Position numbers and translations under genes: made by a program. Of a stretch of 64,000 bases of DNA, positions 54,205-62,597 are shown in pieces; position 1 is the first letter of the stretch; each line of letters opens with the position of its first letter. Below the pieces are notes generated by a model. It saw only the letters and a list, made by a program, of their open reading frames with translations, was not told the DNA's origin and did no database searches. The stretch lies in NCBI RefSeq assembly GCF_008000935.1, contig NZ_CP042831.1, positions 2,542,001-2,606,000 on the forward strand, in the 5' to 3' direction. This DNA is from Flavobacterium alkalisoli. GTDB taxonomy: Bacteria; Bacteroidota; Bacteroidia; Flavobacteriales; Flavobacteriaceae.

Positions 54205-54810
54205 ATGCGTAAAATTTTACTTTTTTCTCTGTTTATACTACTAACAGGCTGTTATCCTGACGGACCTGAGTATACAGATGAACTCGACTCGGTTTATACG
54301 AATTATTCTCCTGATTTTAATTTTTCTCAAACATATACTTATTCATTACCCGATGGAGTAATTGATGTATCCGGAAGCCAGAATTTCAACCCCGATTTTA
54401 TAGATACTAATTTTAGTAATGCTATAATAAACTCGTTGAGGACTAACCTTAACGCACAGGGATGGACAGAAGTGGATGAAAACGATGACCCTGATATTAT
54501 AGTGCTTGCTGCTGCAATGGACTCTAATTTCCTATACTATAGTGTAGACTGGTGGGGCTGGTATTATCCGGGGTATTTTCCAGGATGGGGCTGGTACTAC
54601 CCGGGCTACTTCCCAACATATGTAAGCGGATTTAGTGTAGGTACGGTAGTGATACAAATGACAAGCCCTTCGGGCATTGTAGATAATCAGGTGCCGGTAG
54701 AATGGGTATGTGTTGTAAACGGCCTTTTAGAAGGTAGTGATGCCTATATAATAGACAGGATAGACACTAACATCGATCAGGCATTTATGCAATCTCCGTT
54801 TAACAATTAA
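54205..54810 (+). CDS. DUF4136 lipoprotein
   Basis: A 201-residue lipoprotein (lipobox LTGC, Cys16) of the DUF4136 family. The core has the usual INSLRTNLNAQGW and DIIVLAAA; a repeated aromatic stretch WGWYYPGYFP occurs twice in a row. It is 16 bp after the truncated sulfatase and is cotranscribed with the next gene. The function is unknown. Confidence 0.82.
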   Translation: MRKILLFSLFILLTGCYPDGPEYTDELDSVYTNYSPDFNFSQTYTYSLPDGVIDVSGSQNFNPDFIDTNFSNAIINSLRTNLNAQGWTEVDENDDPDIIVLAAAMDSNFLYYSVDWWGWYYPGYFPGWGWYYPGYFPTYVSGFSVGTVVIQMTSPSGIVDNQVPVEWVCVVNGLLEGSDAYIIDRIDTNIDQAFMQSPFNN

Positions 54811-54821
54811 CTCCCTGTAAT

Positions 54822-55412
54822 ATGAAGACAAAAATAGTTTTAATAGCAATTTTTTCCCTTATATGCGCACAGGGATTTTCTCAGGATTCGTTTGGTTCGG
54901 TAAATTATTCAATTGGGCTTCCTTCGGGTGACCTTAAGGATTTTACCGATAACGTAAGCGGAAGGGGAGTAGCCGTAGATTATGCTTTTATGTTAAAGAG
55001 CAATGTAAGTATCGGATTTGGTATTGGGTTGCAAACCTTTTATGAAGAAAAGGGATACAGCTCACTAACCGATGGTACACAAACCCTTTCGGGTAAACAG
55101 TTTAACTATGTAAATGCATTACCACTTTATATAAACGGGGCATATTATTTTGGTAACAGCCCTAATGTAAAGCCTTACTTAGGCATAGGCTTGGGCACTA
55201 TGTATGTAGACAAAAGAGCCGATATAGGGATTTTTGAAGTTGTAAACGACGGCTGGGCATTTTTGGTTAAGCCTGAAGTGGGCCTTCAGTATAAAGCAGC
55301 CGCTAATATAGGGCTTAACCTTTCTTACAGATACAATTATGCTTCTGATATAGATAATGTGGGTAGTATGACCTATTCATCTGTAATGATAGGGGCAGTG
55401 TGGTTTTATTAA
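54822..55412 (+). CDS. Outer-membrane beta-barrel protein
   Basis: A 196-residue protein with a signal peptide (ends GFSQ) and about eight amphipathic strands ending in Phe-Tyr, the OmpW/OmpX-like small-barrel pattern. It begins 11 bp after the DUF4136 gene, so the two form an operon. The ligand is unknown. Confidence 0.8.
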   Translation: MKTKIVLIAIFSLICAQGFSQDSFGSVNYSIGLPSGDLKDFTDNVSGRGVAVDYAFMLKSNVSIGFGIGLQTFYEEKGYSSLTDGTQTLSGKQFNYVNALPLYINGAYYFGNSPNVKPYLGIGLGTMYVDKRADIGIFEVVNDGWAFLVKPEVGLQYKAAANIGLNLSYRYNYASDIDNVGSMTYSSVMIGAVWFY

Positions 55413-55453
55413 AGTTAGTTTCATTTAAATAGGTTATGGTTATAATCATTTTA

Positions 55454-55482
55454 TCCCCAATCCTAAGCAGGGTTGGGGTTTA
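55454..55482 (+). terminator. Terminator
   Basis: CCCCAATCC pairs with GGTTGGGG (with one G-T), followed by TTTAAAT. Confidence 0.6.
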
Positions 55483-55525
55483 AATATATCTAACAAGAAT
55501 TATCATTAACTAATACTTAAGCTCT

Positions 55526-56314
55526 ATGAAAAAAATATTTATATCTGCTTTCCTTTTTTTAGGAATGCTTACAGTAAAAGCACAGGACGATGCAGAAGCG
55601 CTTGCCAAAAAACTAGCTAACCCCATTGCATCGCTTATAAGCGTACCTTTTCAGAATAACAGCGATTATGGTATAGGTGGCCTTAACGGATCCAGAAATA
55701 CCATGAATTTTCAGCCTGTTATTCCGGTAAGCCTAAATGAGAACTGGAACCTGATAAACAGGGTAATCCTTCCTGTGGTAACCCAATATAATATTACCGG
55801 GCCGGGAGAGAAACAAAACGGACTGAGCGATGCGGTTGTGAGTAGTTTTATGAGTCCTAAAAACTCTAAAAACGGACTTACATGGGGTGTAGGGCCTGCT
55901 TTACTTTTACCGGTAGGTACAGACGATTACCTAACCACCAAAAAGTTTGGTGTTGGGCCAACAGCTGTTGCTTTAAAACAATCTAACGGATGGACGTATG
56001 GTGCTCTTGTAAACCAGATTTGGAGTGTAGCTGGTAGCAGTGACAGACCCGATGTGAGCCAAATGTTCCTTCAGCCGTTTTTTACCTATAACTGGAAAAG
56101 TGGCGCAGGACTGGGAGCTAACATGGAAATGACCCAGGACTGGCAAAACAGCAATACTACCTTATGGCTTAACCCAACACTAAGCGGGGTAACAAGCCTG
56201 GGCGGGCAAAAAGTATCTATTGTTGTTGGGCCAAGGTTTAACCTTGCAGCTCCCGATGGGTCTAAAGCCGATTGGGGCTGGAGAGCCGTGCTTATTTTCC
56301 TTTTCCCTAAATAA
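55526..56314 (+). CDS. Exported transporter-like barrel protein
   Basis: A 262-residue protein with a signal peptide (ends VKAQ). The mature part starts AEALAKKLANPIASLISVPFQ, a pattern often annotated as neuromedin-U-like or transporter, and has beta strands and an end WRAVLIFLFP like outer-membrane phenol-degradation type barrels. It starts a two-gene unit with the DUF2490 gene. Confidence 0.75.
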   Translation: MKKIFISAFLFLGMLTVKAQDDAEALAKKLANPIASLISVPFQNNSDYGIGGLNGSRNTMNFQPVIPVSLNENWNLINRVILPVVTQYNITGPGEKQNGLSDAVVSSFMSPKNSKNGLTWGVGPALLLPVGTDDYLTTKKFGVGPTAVALKQSNGWTYGALVNQIWSVAGSSDRPDVSQMFLQPFFTYNWKSGAGLGANMEMTQDWQNSNTTLWLNPTLSGVTSLGGQKVSIVVGPRFNLAAPDGSKADWGWRAVLIFLFPK

Positions 56315-56322
56315 TAAACAAA

Positions 56323-57108
56323 GTGCTTCCCGGCAATAATTATAAAAAGATATGGCTTTACCTGTTGTTACTAACAGGTTTTGCCGCTTATTCCCAAACT
56401 GAAAACTATATGCAGTTTTGGAATGAGTATGCTTTTGTAAAGGATGTTAACGAGAAATGGTCGCTTGAGGCCGATATGGGTATAACAACCAGTGGTATAC
56501 CTGAGCATAATAATATTTTTTACAATTTAATACAGTTTTACGGCAGAGGCTGGGCACACTATTATCCCTCCGAAAGAGTTAAGATATCCTTTTTCTATGC
56601 TTTTTTTTACAATACAAACGTGCCAGAGCTTTTACAGGACAAATCTCCCGAGCATAGGTTGGCTGCACAGTTCACTTATTTGATGACAAAAACCAGGCTG
56701 CGAACCAACTTAAGGGGCAGGCTGGAAGACAGGCACCTGGAAAATGATGCCGGTTATTTTGAAGTGGTTATGCGGTTAAGAATGCAGGCTAAGGCAACCT
56801 ATCCGTTAAACGGACCTATAATTAAACCTGGAGTTATTTATACGTTTATGTCTGATGAGGTTATGTTTAAAACACGAAGCAGTATTAGTGGTAACACTTT
56901 TTTTGACAGAAACCGTTTAACTGTTGGTTTTGGTTATTCATTTGTCAATGAGTTTCAGGTAGAGCTGTCTTATGTAAACGAACTTTTGCCAAGACCAGAT
57001 AAAACCTCAAGTTATGATGCCATTCAGGTAAATGTGGTTTTTACCGATTTGTTTTCAGATTTGTTTAAAGGGAAATTTAAAAGAGAGAAAACAGCTATTG
57101 ACAAGTAG
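56323..57108 (+). CDS. DUF2490 outer-membrane protein
   Basis: A 261-residue beta-barrel protein of the DUF2490 family with a hydrophobic start (LYLLLLTGFAAYSQ). Strand motifs FWNEYAFVKD and HRLAAQFTYL are visible. The start codon is GTG at 56323, 8 bp after the previous stop; no ATG is close in frame. It is the last gene of the sulfatase region. Confidence 0.78.
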   Translation: MLPGNNYKKIWLYLLLLTGFAAYSQTENYMQFWNEYAFVKDVNEKWSLEADMGITTSGIPEHNNIFYNLIQFYGRGWAHYYPSERVKISFFYAFFYNTNVPELLQDKSPEHRLAAQFTYLMTKTRLRTNLRGRLEDRHLENDAGYFEVVMRLRMQAKATYPLNGPIIKPGVIYTFMSDEVMFKTRSSISGNTFFDRNRLTVGFGYSFVNEFQVELSYVNELLPRPDKTSSYDAIQVNVVFTDLFSDLFKGKFKREKTAIDK

Positions 57109-57111
57109 GTT

Positions 57112-57603
57112 TTATTTTTCTCCTTTTTTAAGAAAGTACAAACTCGCAGCCAGTAAAAATACAGCACCCGGAAGTATTAATTGTGCCGTGGTAAAGTTAC
57201 CGTGCTTAAGTACTTTGTGCAGCGCCAAATCGGCAATATAGCTAACTACAAAAGTGGTTAGTATGGTTTCCCATAATATTATTTTAAGTTCGGTAAGGTT
57301 CTTCATCTGTAACCATTTAGGTAATGCGGCTACCATTTTTGTTTTCTCTTCCGATTCTTCTGTAAATAATACGCTTATACCCAACGAAAAAATAAAAAAT
57401 ACTAATGATATAAGTACAAAATCTACTGTTTTAAGCATGCCGGCAGCTATAAGTGCAGGTTTATTGGTGGCATCTTCAAAAACAACCTTAAGCGCCTCAA
57501 CAAAATCAACACCTGCAAGAATGAGTGTTACGAGTCCGCAAAGAAATACTAACAGTGAAACTAATTTAGACAGGTTTCCCAATAAAGTAAAAAGAAGTTT
57601 CAT
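57112..57603 (-). CDS. YqhA/UPF0114-family membrane protein
   Basis: A 163-residue protein with four membrane helices. The central FSLGISVLFTEE and LPKWLQMKNLTELK match the YqhA/UPF0114 pattern (FGLGIYEL, LPxWLxIxxLDDLK). The role is unknown. It ends 3 bp from the convergent DUF2490 gene. Confidence 0.78.
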   Translation of the reverse strand: MKLLFTLLGNLSKLVSLLVFLCGLVTLILAGVDFVEALKVVFEDATNKPALIAAGMLKTVDFVLISLVFFIFSLGISVLFTEESEEKTKMVAALPKWLQMKNLTELKIILWETILTTFVVSYIADLALHKVLKHGNFTTAQLILPGAVFLLAASLYFLKKGEK

Positions 57604-57676
57604 AATTGGCGGGTTTTGAATTACTTATCCTAAGTTAAGTAATTTCCTTTAAATGTTAAAATTAAATAGTAACAGT

Positions 57677-58039
57677 TTAAAAGACCCCTTCGCGTATTTT
57701 GTTGCGGTGCTGCTCTCCCCAGCTAACCAGTGCATTCAATACTGGCTCTAAAGTATCGCTGTATGGCGTTATAACATATTCTACAACAACCGGAGTTTCA
57801 GCATATACCTTTCGTTCTATAAGTCCGTTAGCCTCGAGGTCTTTTAATTCGCCCGATAAAACCTTTGCCGAGAGTCCCGGTATGGAGCGTTGTATCTCGT
57901 TAAAACGCGTGTGGCCGTTACGCAGTGATATTATAATGCGAAGTTTCCATTTACCGCCTATAACGTAAAAGGAATCGCTCATGGCATTTAAGGCTGCCGT
58001 ACAGCTTTGCTGGTCGTGTACTTTTTCTGAGTTTTTCAT
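57677..58039 (-). CDS. HxlR-family transcriptional regulator
   Basis: A 120-residue winged-helix DNA-binding protein of the HxlR/MarR-like group. The features are GGKWKLRIIISLRNGHTRFNE, GLSAKVLSGELKDLEANGLI and VVEYVITPYSDTLEPVL, plus a single N-terminal Cys (SCTAAL) in a position that senses thiols or quinones in some members. It is divergent from the DoxX gene and probably controls it and itself. Confidence 0.88.
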   Translation of the reverse strand: MKNSEKVHDQQSCTAALNAMSDSFYVIGGKWKLRIIISLRNGHTRFNEIQRSIPGLSAKVLSGELKDLEANGLIERKVYAETPVVVEYVITPYSDTLEPVLNALVSWGEQHRNKIREGVF

Positions 58040-58057
58040 TTTTACTTACCTGTATGT

Positions 58058-58083
58058 TAGTGCTTACCTTTGGGTAACTGCTA
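58058..58083. promoter_or_regulatory. Dyad operator candidate between HxlR and DoxX genes
   Basis: The imperfect inverted repeat TAG, three bases, TTACC, a short centre, GGTAA, three bases, CTA lies in the divergent promoter. It is 18 bp upstream of the HxlR start and close to the DoxX promoter at 58106. Confidence 0.5.
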
Positions 58084-58105
58084 ACTTTTAGAAAGTAAAT
58101 GTACG

Positions 58106-58113
58106 TAAGTTTG
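58106..58113 (+). promoter_or_regulatory. Promoter -7 box TAAGTTTG
   Basis: It lies 27 nt ahead of the DoxX start and excludes the longer frame from 58099. Confidence 0.55.
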
Positions 58114-58140
58114 TGGTATAAAACCAAACAGATTTTTACA

Positions 58141-58515
58141 ATGAAGAAAAACAGGATTATTTATTGGATAACAACATCGCTGGCTATGCTTATGGGCGGT
58201 GTATCCGGATTTTTATATTTATTAATACCGCAAATGGAAGAGGCTTTTAAGCTTTTGGGCTTCCCTGATTATTTTAGGATAGAGCTGGGTATAGCAAAAA
58301 TAATAGGTTTGTTTGTTATACTGCTGCCTCAGGTCCCTGCCAGGTTTAAGGAATGGGCCTATACAGGTTTTGGTATCGTGTTTATCTCGGCTATTATAGC
58401 ACACACAGTAGTACAGGGTTTTGCAACAGCAATAGCGCCTATTATTGTATTGATATTACTAAGTGTTTCTTATACCTATTATCATAAATTACAGGCTGTA
58501 AAGGCACAAAGCTGA
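58141..58515 (+). CDS. DoxX-family membrane protein
   Basis: A 124-residue protein with four membrane helices (MGGVSGFLYLLIPQ, IIGLFVILLPQVP, GFGIVFISAIIAHT, IAPIIVLILLSV). This is the DoxX-like pattern (PDYFRIELGIAKIIG). It is divergent from the HxlR regulator, a pairing common in Bacteroidetes, and is its likely target. The start at 58141 is chosen because of the promoter at 58106-58113. Confidence 0.82.
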   Translation: MKKNRIIYWITTSLAMLMGGVSGFLYLLIPQMEEAFKLLGFPDYFRIELGIAKIIGLFVILLPQVPARFKEWAYTGFGIVFISAIIAHTVVQGFATAIAPIIVLILLSVSYTYYHKLQAVKAQS

Positions 58516-58542
58516 TTAATCAGATTTTTATAGTTATTTTAG

Positions 58543-58568
58543 AACCTTCCATTATGGGAGGTTTTTTG
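58543..58568 (+). terminator. Terminator after DoxX gene
   Basis: AACCTTCC pairs with GGGAGGTT (one mismatch or G-T), then six T. Confidence 0.7.
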
Positions 58569-58590
58569 TTTTACCTTACATTCTACCACT

Positions 58591-59298
58591 ATGAAAAAGG
58601 CTTTTCTTTTTTTGTTTCCAATATTACTTCTTAGCTGTAATAAGGGCGATAATAGCCTTAATGTAATTATTACAAGAGTAGATCCTAATTGTAATGCATC
58701 TATTAATTTATTGTTTTTGGATATTAAAACAAGTGATTCTTTGTTCTATAAAATTAAAGGATATGAAGGTTTTGATGTAAATGATACTATAAAGCTTATT
58801 AACCTACCGGATGATGAGTATGAATTGAAATATTTTTCTATGCTTGGAGATTATATCTCAAGAAAAATTAAACTAAATGATGGTGATTCCAAGACTATTA
58901 CAATTGTTTACGATTCTATTTATTCTGATAATTATATAAATAAAACACCTATTTATAATCTTAGATCCGGAAGTTCATATACAATAAGCAGATCTGGAGG
59001 CTGTATGGCGTCAATGACTTCTTCTTATACTATAAAGAGGGAAGGGGATAATTACTATGATATTAATAAAGATGGTTATGAAATTTTACTAACAGATAAA
59101 ATGAAGAAGGCCATTCAAAAGTTTGAAGCCGAACTTTTAGCAATTAAAGGTAAAAACGAGTGTAATAGTACAGGTATGATGACTTATGTGATTAACTCTT
59201 CAGAGCTAAAAGACACAATAATGGATAAAACATGTAACTGGCAGGGTTTTGAAAATATGTCACATATATATTTTAAGGAATATATTGATAACCAGTAA
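58591..59298 (+). CDS. Hypothetical lipoprotein
   Basis: A 235-residue lipoprotein (lipobox LLSC, Cys16). Mature part AT-rich codons, many Asn, Ser, Lys and Tyr, with four Cys (CNAS, GGCMAS, NECNS, KTCNW) that could form disulfides. No family recognised. It is the last gene before the tRNA remnant. Confidence 0.65.
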   Translation: MKKAFLFLFPILLLSCNKGDNSLNVIITRVDPNCNASINLLFLDIKTSDSLFYKIKGYEGFDVNDTIKLINLPDDEYELKYFSMLGDYISRKIKLNDGDSKTITIVYDSIYSDNYINKTPIYNLRSGSSYTISRSGGCMASMTSSYTIKREGDNYYDINKDGYEILLTDKMKKAIQKFEAELLAIKGKNECNSTGMMTYVINSSELKDTIMDKTCNWQGFENMSHIYFKEYIDNQ

Positions 59299-59352
59299 TA
59301 TAGAAAGTGGAAATATGTTTATAACTAGATAGACACTAAGTTTAGGTATAAA

Positions 59353-59382
59353 AAAGCTCCGATTTTCATCGAAGCTTTTTTT
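59353..59382. terminator. Bidirectional terminator
   Basis: AAGCTCCGAT/ATCGAAGCTT stem with A and T runs on either side. On the minus strand it directly follows the tRNA 3' end. Confidence 0.7.
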
Positions 59383-59404
59383 GTGCGGAGAGCAGGATTC
59401 GAAC
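59383..59404 (-). other. tRNA 3'-end remnant, candidate attachment site
   Basis: Read on the minus strand this is GTTCGAATCCTGCTC followed by TCCGCAC: a T-loop, the 3' arm of the T-stem (CCTGC) and the 3' strand of the acceptor stem (TCTCCGC). The matching 5' T-stem (GCAGG) is absent (TTAAG instead), as are the other tRNA arms. A 3' end alone, with its terminator, is what an element leaves when it integrates into a tRNA gene. The isotype cannot be told. Confidence 0.6.
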
Positions 59405-59604
59405 TTAATCGCTCAAACCCACGTCATTCCTGCAAATGCAAATCCGGGAAATAAAATTGCCACGATTTTGCCACAGATTATATAATGATAGCAAAAGCTA
59501 ATTATCCGACTATTTAAGAACACTAATTCTATATATGCGAAGGTATAAATTATTCCTTGTATACATCAAGGCTGAGCATTATAATGGAGAAATTCATACT
59601 ATAA
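59405..59604. other. Gene-free stretch after the tRNA remnant
   Basis: It contains TTGCCACGATTTTGCCACAG with a direct repeat of TTGCCAC, and no open frame of note. It may be the inner part of an attachment region. Confidence 0.35.
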
Positions 59605-59781
59605 TCAATCATTTACGAAGCCAATACGTTAAATTATAGGTTGGATTATTTCTGGCTGTATGAGAGTGGCAAAGTAGTACACCTTATTGTAGATGATTAC
59701 TAGAAAAAGAATCAAAGATTACCAGCTTATTTTACGGGTCGTTTACTAGGTCGTCAACCGGGAGAAGTTTATTATCTTTGA
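59605..59781 (+). pseudogene. Decayed coding fragment
   Basis: One frame encodes about 32 residues with coding character (NYRLDYFWLYESGKVVHLI), then a stop at 59701-59703, then 25 more in the same frame (RLPAYFTGRLLGRQPGEVYY). It has no start codon and no family that I can name. It looks like a small gene worn down near the island edge. Confidence 0.35.
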
Positions 59782-59853
59782 ACTGCAAGGCCACTACCTA
59801 CTCAACTGTAGTTAATTGCATAGTTACAATGGTAAATAAAAATAGCCTGCTGT

Positions 59854-60414
59854 ATGAAGGAATTAAAAAGACATATCGGGGAGTTAGTAGCATTGACCGA
59901 TGATGAGTTTGCAGCCATATCCTCTTATTTCAGAGCAGAGCGATATAAAAAGGGAACGTTTTTAATCCGACAGCATGAAATGGTACCTTACACATATTTT
60001 GTGGTTTCCGGACTGTTGAAGCTACTCTATACCGATGCCTCCGGAAAGGAGCATATCCTTTCTTTTGCTATGGAAGACTGGTGGGAAACAGATTATCTGG
60101 CATTTAATACCGGAACGATGGCAACAATGTCTCTTATATGCCTCGAAGATACCAATGTCCTCTGCTTAACGTTACAGGATTACCAAGAACTATGTGTCGC
60201 ATTTCCTAAAATGGAACATTTTTTTCTCCAGAAAGCGGTTTCGGGACATATCGCATCACAGCAGCGTATCCTCTCCCTTTTGAGTTCCAATGCTACGGAC
60301 AGGTACGTAAAACTGCTAAAGCGTTATCCATCGCTGCTGCAACGGGTTTCCAAAAGCCAGCTTGCCGCGTACCTAGGCGTATCCCGCGAAACTTTAAGCC
60401 GTTTATATCAATAG
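59854..60414 (+). CDS. Crp/Fnr-family transcriptional regulator
   Basis: A 186-residue regulator with an N-terminal cyclic-nucleotide-binding fold (about 20-120, RYKKGTFLIRQHEMVPYTYFV) and a C-terminal helix-turn-helix (SKSQLAAYLGVSRETLSRLY). No Cys cluster for iron-sulfur binding. It probably controls the exported RidA gene just downstream; the ligand is unknown. Confidence 0.88.
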   Translation: MKELKRHIGELVALTDDEFAAISSYFRAERYKKGTFLIRQHEMVPYTYFVVSGLLKLLYTDASGKEHILSFAMEDWWETDYLAFNTGTMATMSLICLEDTNVLCLTLQDYQELCVAFPKMEHFFLQKAVSGHIASQQRILSLLSSNATDRYVKLLKRYPSLLQRVSKSQLAAYLGVSRETLSRLYQ

Positions 60415-60521
60415 GAAATACATCCTTATTACATCGTTGTCTAATACTTGTGAGATACATCACAGGTAAGACTACTAATCTATCGATAATTTTGTACTTG
60501 TAATTAAAACCACAAAGTACA

Positions 60522-60992
60522 ATGAAAAAGATAATATTAGTAACGGCTTTTTTAATTCATTCGACAACGGCAATGTATTCGCAAGATAAAAATCAGGAAA
60601 AAATGGAAAAACGTGTAATTAACCCCTGGACATGGCAGGATGCCCGCAGTTATGTCCAGGCAGTAGAGGTAAAGAACAGTACGGGTACACTTTATGTTTC
60701 GGGCCAAACGGCAATTGATGATGAGGGACGATCCAGCAAAGCCGATATGAAAACACAACTGGAGCTGGCCATCAAAAATCTGGAAAAAGTGATTAATCAG
60801 GCAGACTACGATTGTAAAAATATTGTTCGCCTAACGATTTACACCACTTCTACCGAAGAGCTATGGCCCCATTTTAAGATCCTTCAGGACTGGGTGGAAA
60901 AGCACGGGATGCAGCAGGCCCTGACCATGTTGGAGGTGACAGGCTTGTTTGAAACCCTTAAAGTGGAGCTTGAAGCCACGGTAGTGAAATAA
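60522..60992 (+). CDS. RidA-family protein with signal peptide
   Basis: A 156-residue protein. After a signal peptide (ends AMYSQ) comes a RidA/YjgF domain with LYVSGQTAIDDEGR and IVRLTIYTT. RidA enzymes remove reactive enamine/imine intermediates in the cytosol, so an exported copy is unusual; the Arg that is usual in the active site (NVVRLTxY) is present in IVRL. It follows a Crp/Fnr regulator by about 107 bp. Confidence 0.82.
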   Translation: MKKIILVTAFLIHSTTAMYSQDKNQEKMEKRVINPWTWQDARSYVQAVEVKNSTGTLYVSGQTAIDDEGRSSKADMKTQLELAIKNLEKVINQADYDCKNIVRLTIYTTSTEELWPHFKILQDWVEKHGMQQALTMLEVTGLFETLKVELEATVVK

Positions 60993-61013
60993 CCGTGCAA
61001 TGTAAATAATAGC

Positions 61014-61050
61014 AAAAAGGGAAGTCTTCTTTGAAGACTTCCCTTTTTTC
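61014..61050 (+). terminator. Terminator after ridA-like gene
   Basis: A perfect stem (GGGAAGTCTTC with GAAGACTTCCC) is followed by six T. Confidence 0.9.
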
Positions 61051-61089
61051 TTATCCGTTTAATAATTTATTTGGGATATTGGCTGCTCA

Positions 61090-61209
61090 TTACTGCCTTG
61101 ACCTATTATATTCGTAGTTTTGAATCATCCCGTTATAGTTGGTTATGGTGGTAGTTACCGTGGCTTTTTCCGATTATAGGACATAAGCCAAACCTTCATC
61201 GTTATAGTT
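61090..61209 (-). pseudogene. Small decayed coding fragment
   Basis: On the minus strand one frame reads NYNDEGLAYVL, a stop (61174-61176), then SEKATVTTTITNYNGMIQNY to a stop at 61090. The end resembles the C-terminus of beta-repeat lipoproteins. It has no start. Confidence 0.3.
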
Positions 61210-61229
61210 TTATAATAATAAATAGATGT

Positions 61230-62597
61230 TTAGAACCTGAGTTGTGCCGTAAAAGCACCGTAATAATAATCTTTACCTGTTCCGGCTTCTTTAATAAAAG
61301 GCCCTGAGTTAAACCAGGCACCTTCTACTGTTAGGGATAAAAAAGCATTTACATCAAAGTTGATATCTGCCGCAAGCTGAGTACCGATGAATTTTTCACT
61401 TAATCCCTGACCATCATATAGCAATTGTACGTTAGGGGCATATATACCATCATTAGTACTCCACCGCCAAAAGAAATCATAATCAATACCCGCAGTTATT
61501 CTTTCACTGACGGTTATTTTTACTGATGGATGAACATCAAATAAATTAGAAGGGCCTATCAATGCCACCAAACCAAAGTAGGCCCCTCTGGGGTATAGCG
61601 GGTTAAATGTTTCAAGTTTATTATCATCGGAATGCCTGTCGCCGGATATTATTTCTGTTTTCAGCCCTGCCACCGGACTGAATTTTATATTTGAAAACCG
61701 ATAGCTGGTATTGGAAGACAAAGTCCAGGCACTAATGGTTTTGTCTTCCATTTTACCAAACTGAGCCACTGCTTCAAAGTCATATTGCCATGAACCTTTG
61801 TTTTTCCAGATGCGGATACCTGTGGAATGGCGTACTTCTTTACCGGAAGCATCGTTAAAAGCGGCTTGTTTTTTATATAGTCCCAAATAGTACAAATCAA
61901 TGTTTTTTAAAAAGGGAATATTTTTTAAAACCAAATAGTTACCCCACAGCTTTGCATCAGTATTAAAGCGATCATCAAAAACCTCGGGCCTGTTAGCAAC
62001 GGGATGAGTATAGAACAAACAGTTGGTAGTATTTGCAGAGGTATAAGTAATTGTACCTCCGTCAAAAGCCAGTCTGCTGTTAGGGCCTTCCCGTACGCTT
62101 ACAAGCCTTTGGGAACCAAACAATATTTCCTGCCGTCCAAACCTAAAAAACACCTCGGAGTCCTGTTGCTGCATAAAAACCACATCAGCAAATAATTGAT
62201 GAACATCCAGGGGGTTTTCATCAACAGGGCTCACATCAATCTTACTGTATGCAAAGCTGCTTTGTAACTGAAAAAATAACCTTATATATTTAGTATGTAA
62301 ATGAAGGTGTGCCAGATATCTTGTCATTAAGTAACCGTCATTTCCTGTAGAATCATCACCCCATTTTTCATTAATGGTATTTATATACTGAAAGCGTATT
62401 TCACCGCCTGAGGATATATAATTGTTAGTATTATTGCCTAATGGTAAATACTTGATTTTTTTGTAAAATGAAGAGGTAGAATCTGTTACCAGATAACCAA
62501 AATCATCATTATACCGCAGGAAACTGAAGCGGGGTGGGGTTTGTGCCTGTATGCCGGTTAGTGTCAGGAGTAACAATATTATAAGGAAGTTTTTCAT
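61230..62597 (-). CDS. Alginate-export-family outer-membrane porin
   Basis: A 455-residue outer-membrane protein with a signal peptide (ends GIQAQ). FRFGRQEILFGSQRLVSVREGPNSRL is the pattern of the alginate_export domain, and the end FTAQLRF is a barrel closing strand. AlgE-like proteins are channels, but many Bacteroidetes members have nothing to do with alginate. It stands alone in the putative island. Confidence 0.82.
   Translation of the reverse strand: MKNFLIILLLLTLTGIQAQTPPRFSFLRYNDDFGYLVTDSTSSFYKKIKYLPLGNNTNNYISSGGEIRFQYINTINEKWGDDSTGNDGYLMTRYLAHLHLHTKYIRLFFQLQSSFAYSKIDVSPVDENPLDVHQLFADVVFMQQQDSEVFFRFGRQEILFGSQRLVSVREGPNSRLAFDGGTITYTSANTTNCLFYTHPVANRPEVFDDRFNTDAKLWGNYLVLKNIPFLKNIDLYYLGLYKKQAAFNDASGKEVRHSTGIRIWKNKGSWQYDFEAVAQFGKMEDKTISAWTLSSNTSYRFSNIKFSPVAGLKTEIISGDRHSDDNKLETFNPLYPRGAYFGLVALIGPSNLFDVHPSVKITVSERITAGIDYDFFWRWSTNDGIYAPNVQLLYDGQGLSEKFIGTQLAADINFDVNAFLSLTVEGAWFNSGPFIKEAGTGKDYYYGAFTAQLRF

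Noticed and set aside
59383..59470. Possible complete tRNA on the minus strand
   Set aside because: Only the T-loop, the 3' arm of the T-stem and the 3' acceptor strand are present; no anticodon or D arm and no matching 5' acceptor strand.
61230..62597. Alginate-degradation locus
   Set aside because: Only the porin is present; no lyase or other alginate gene is nearby.
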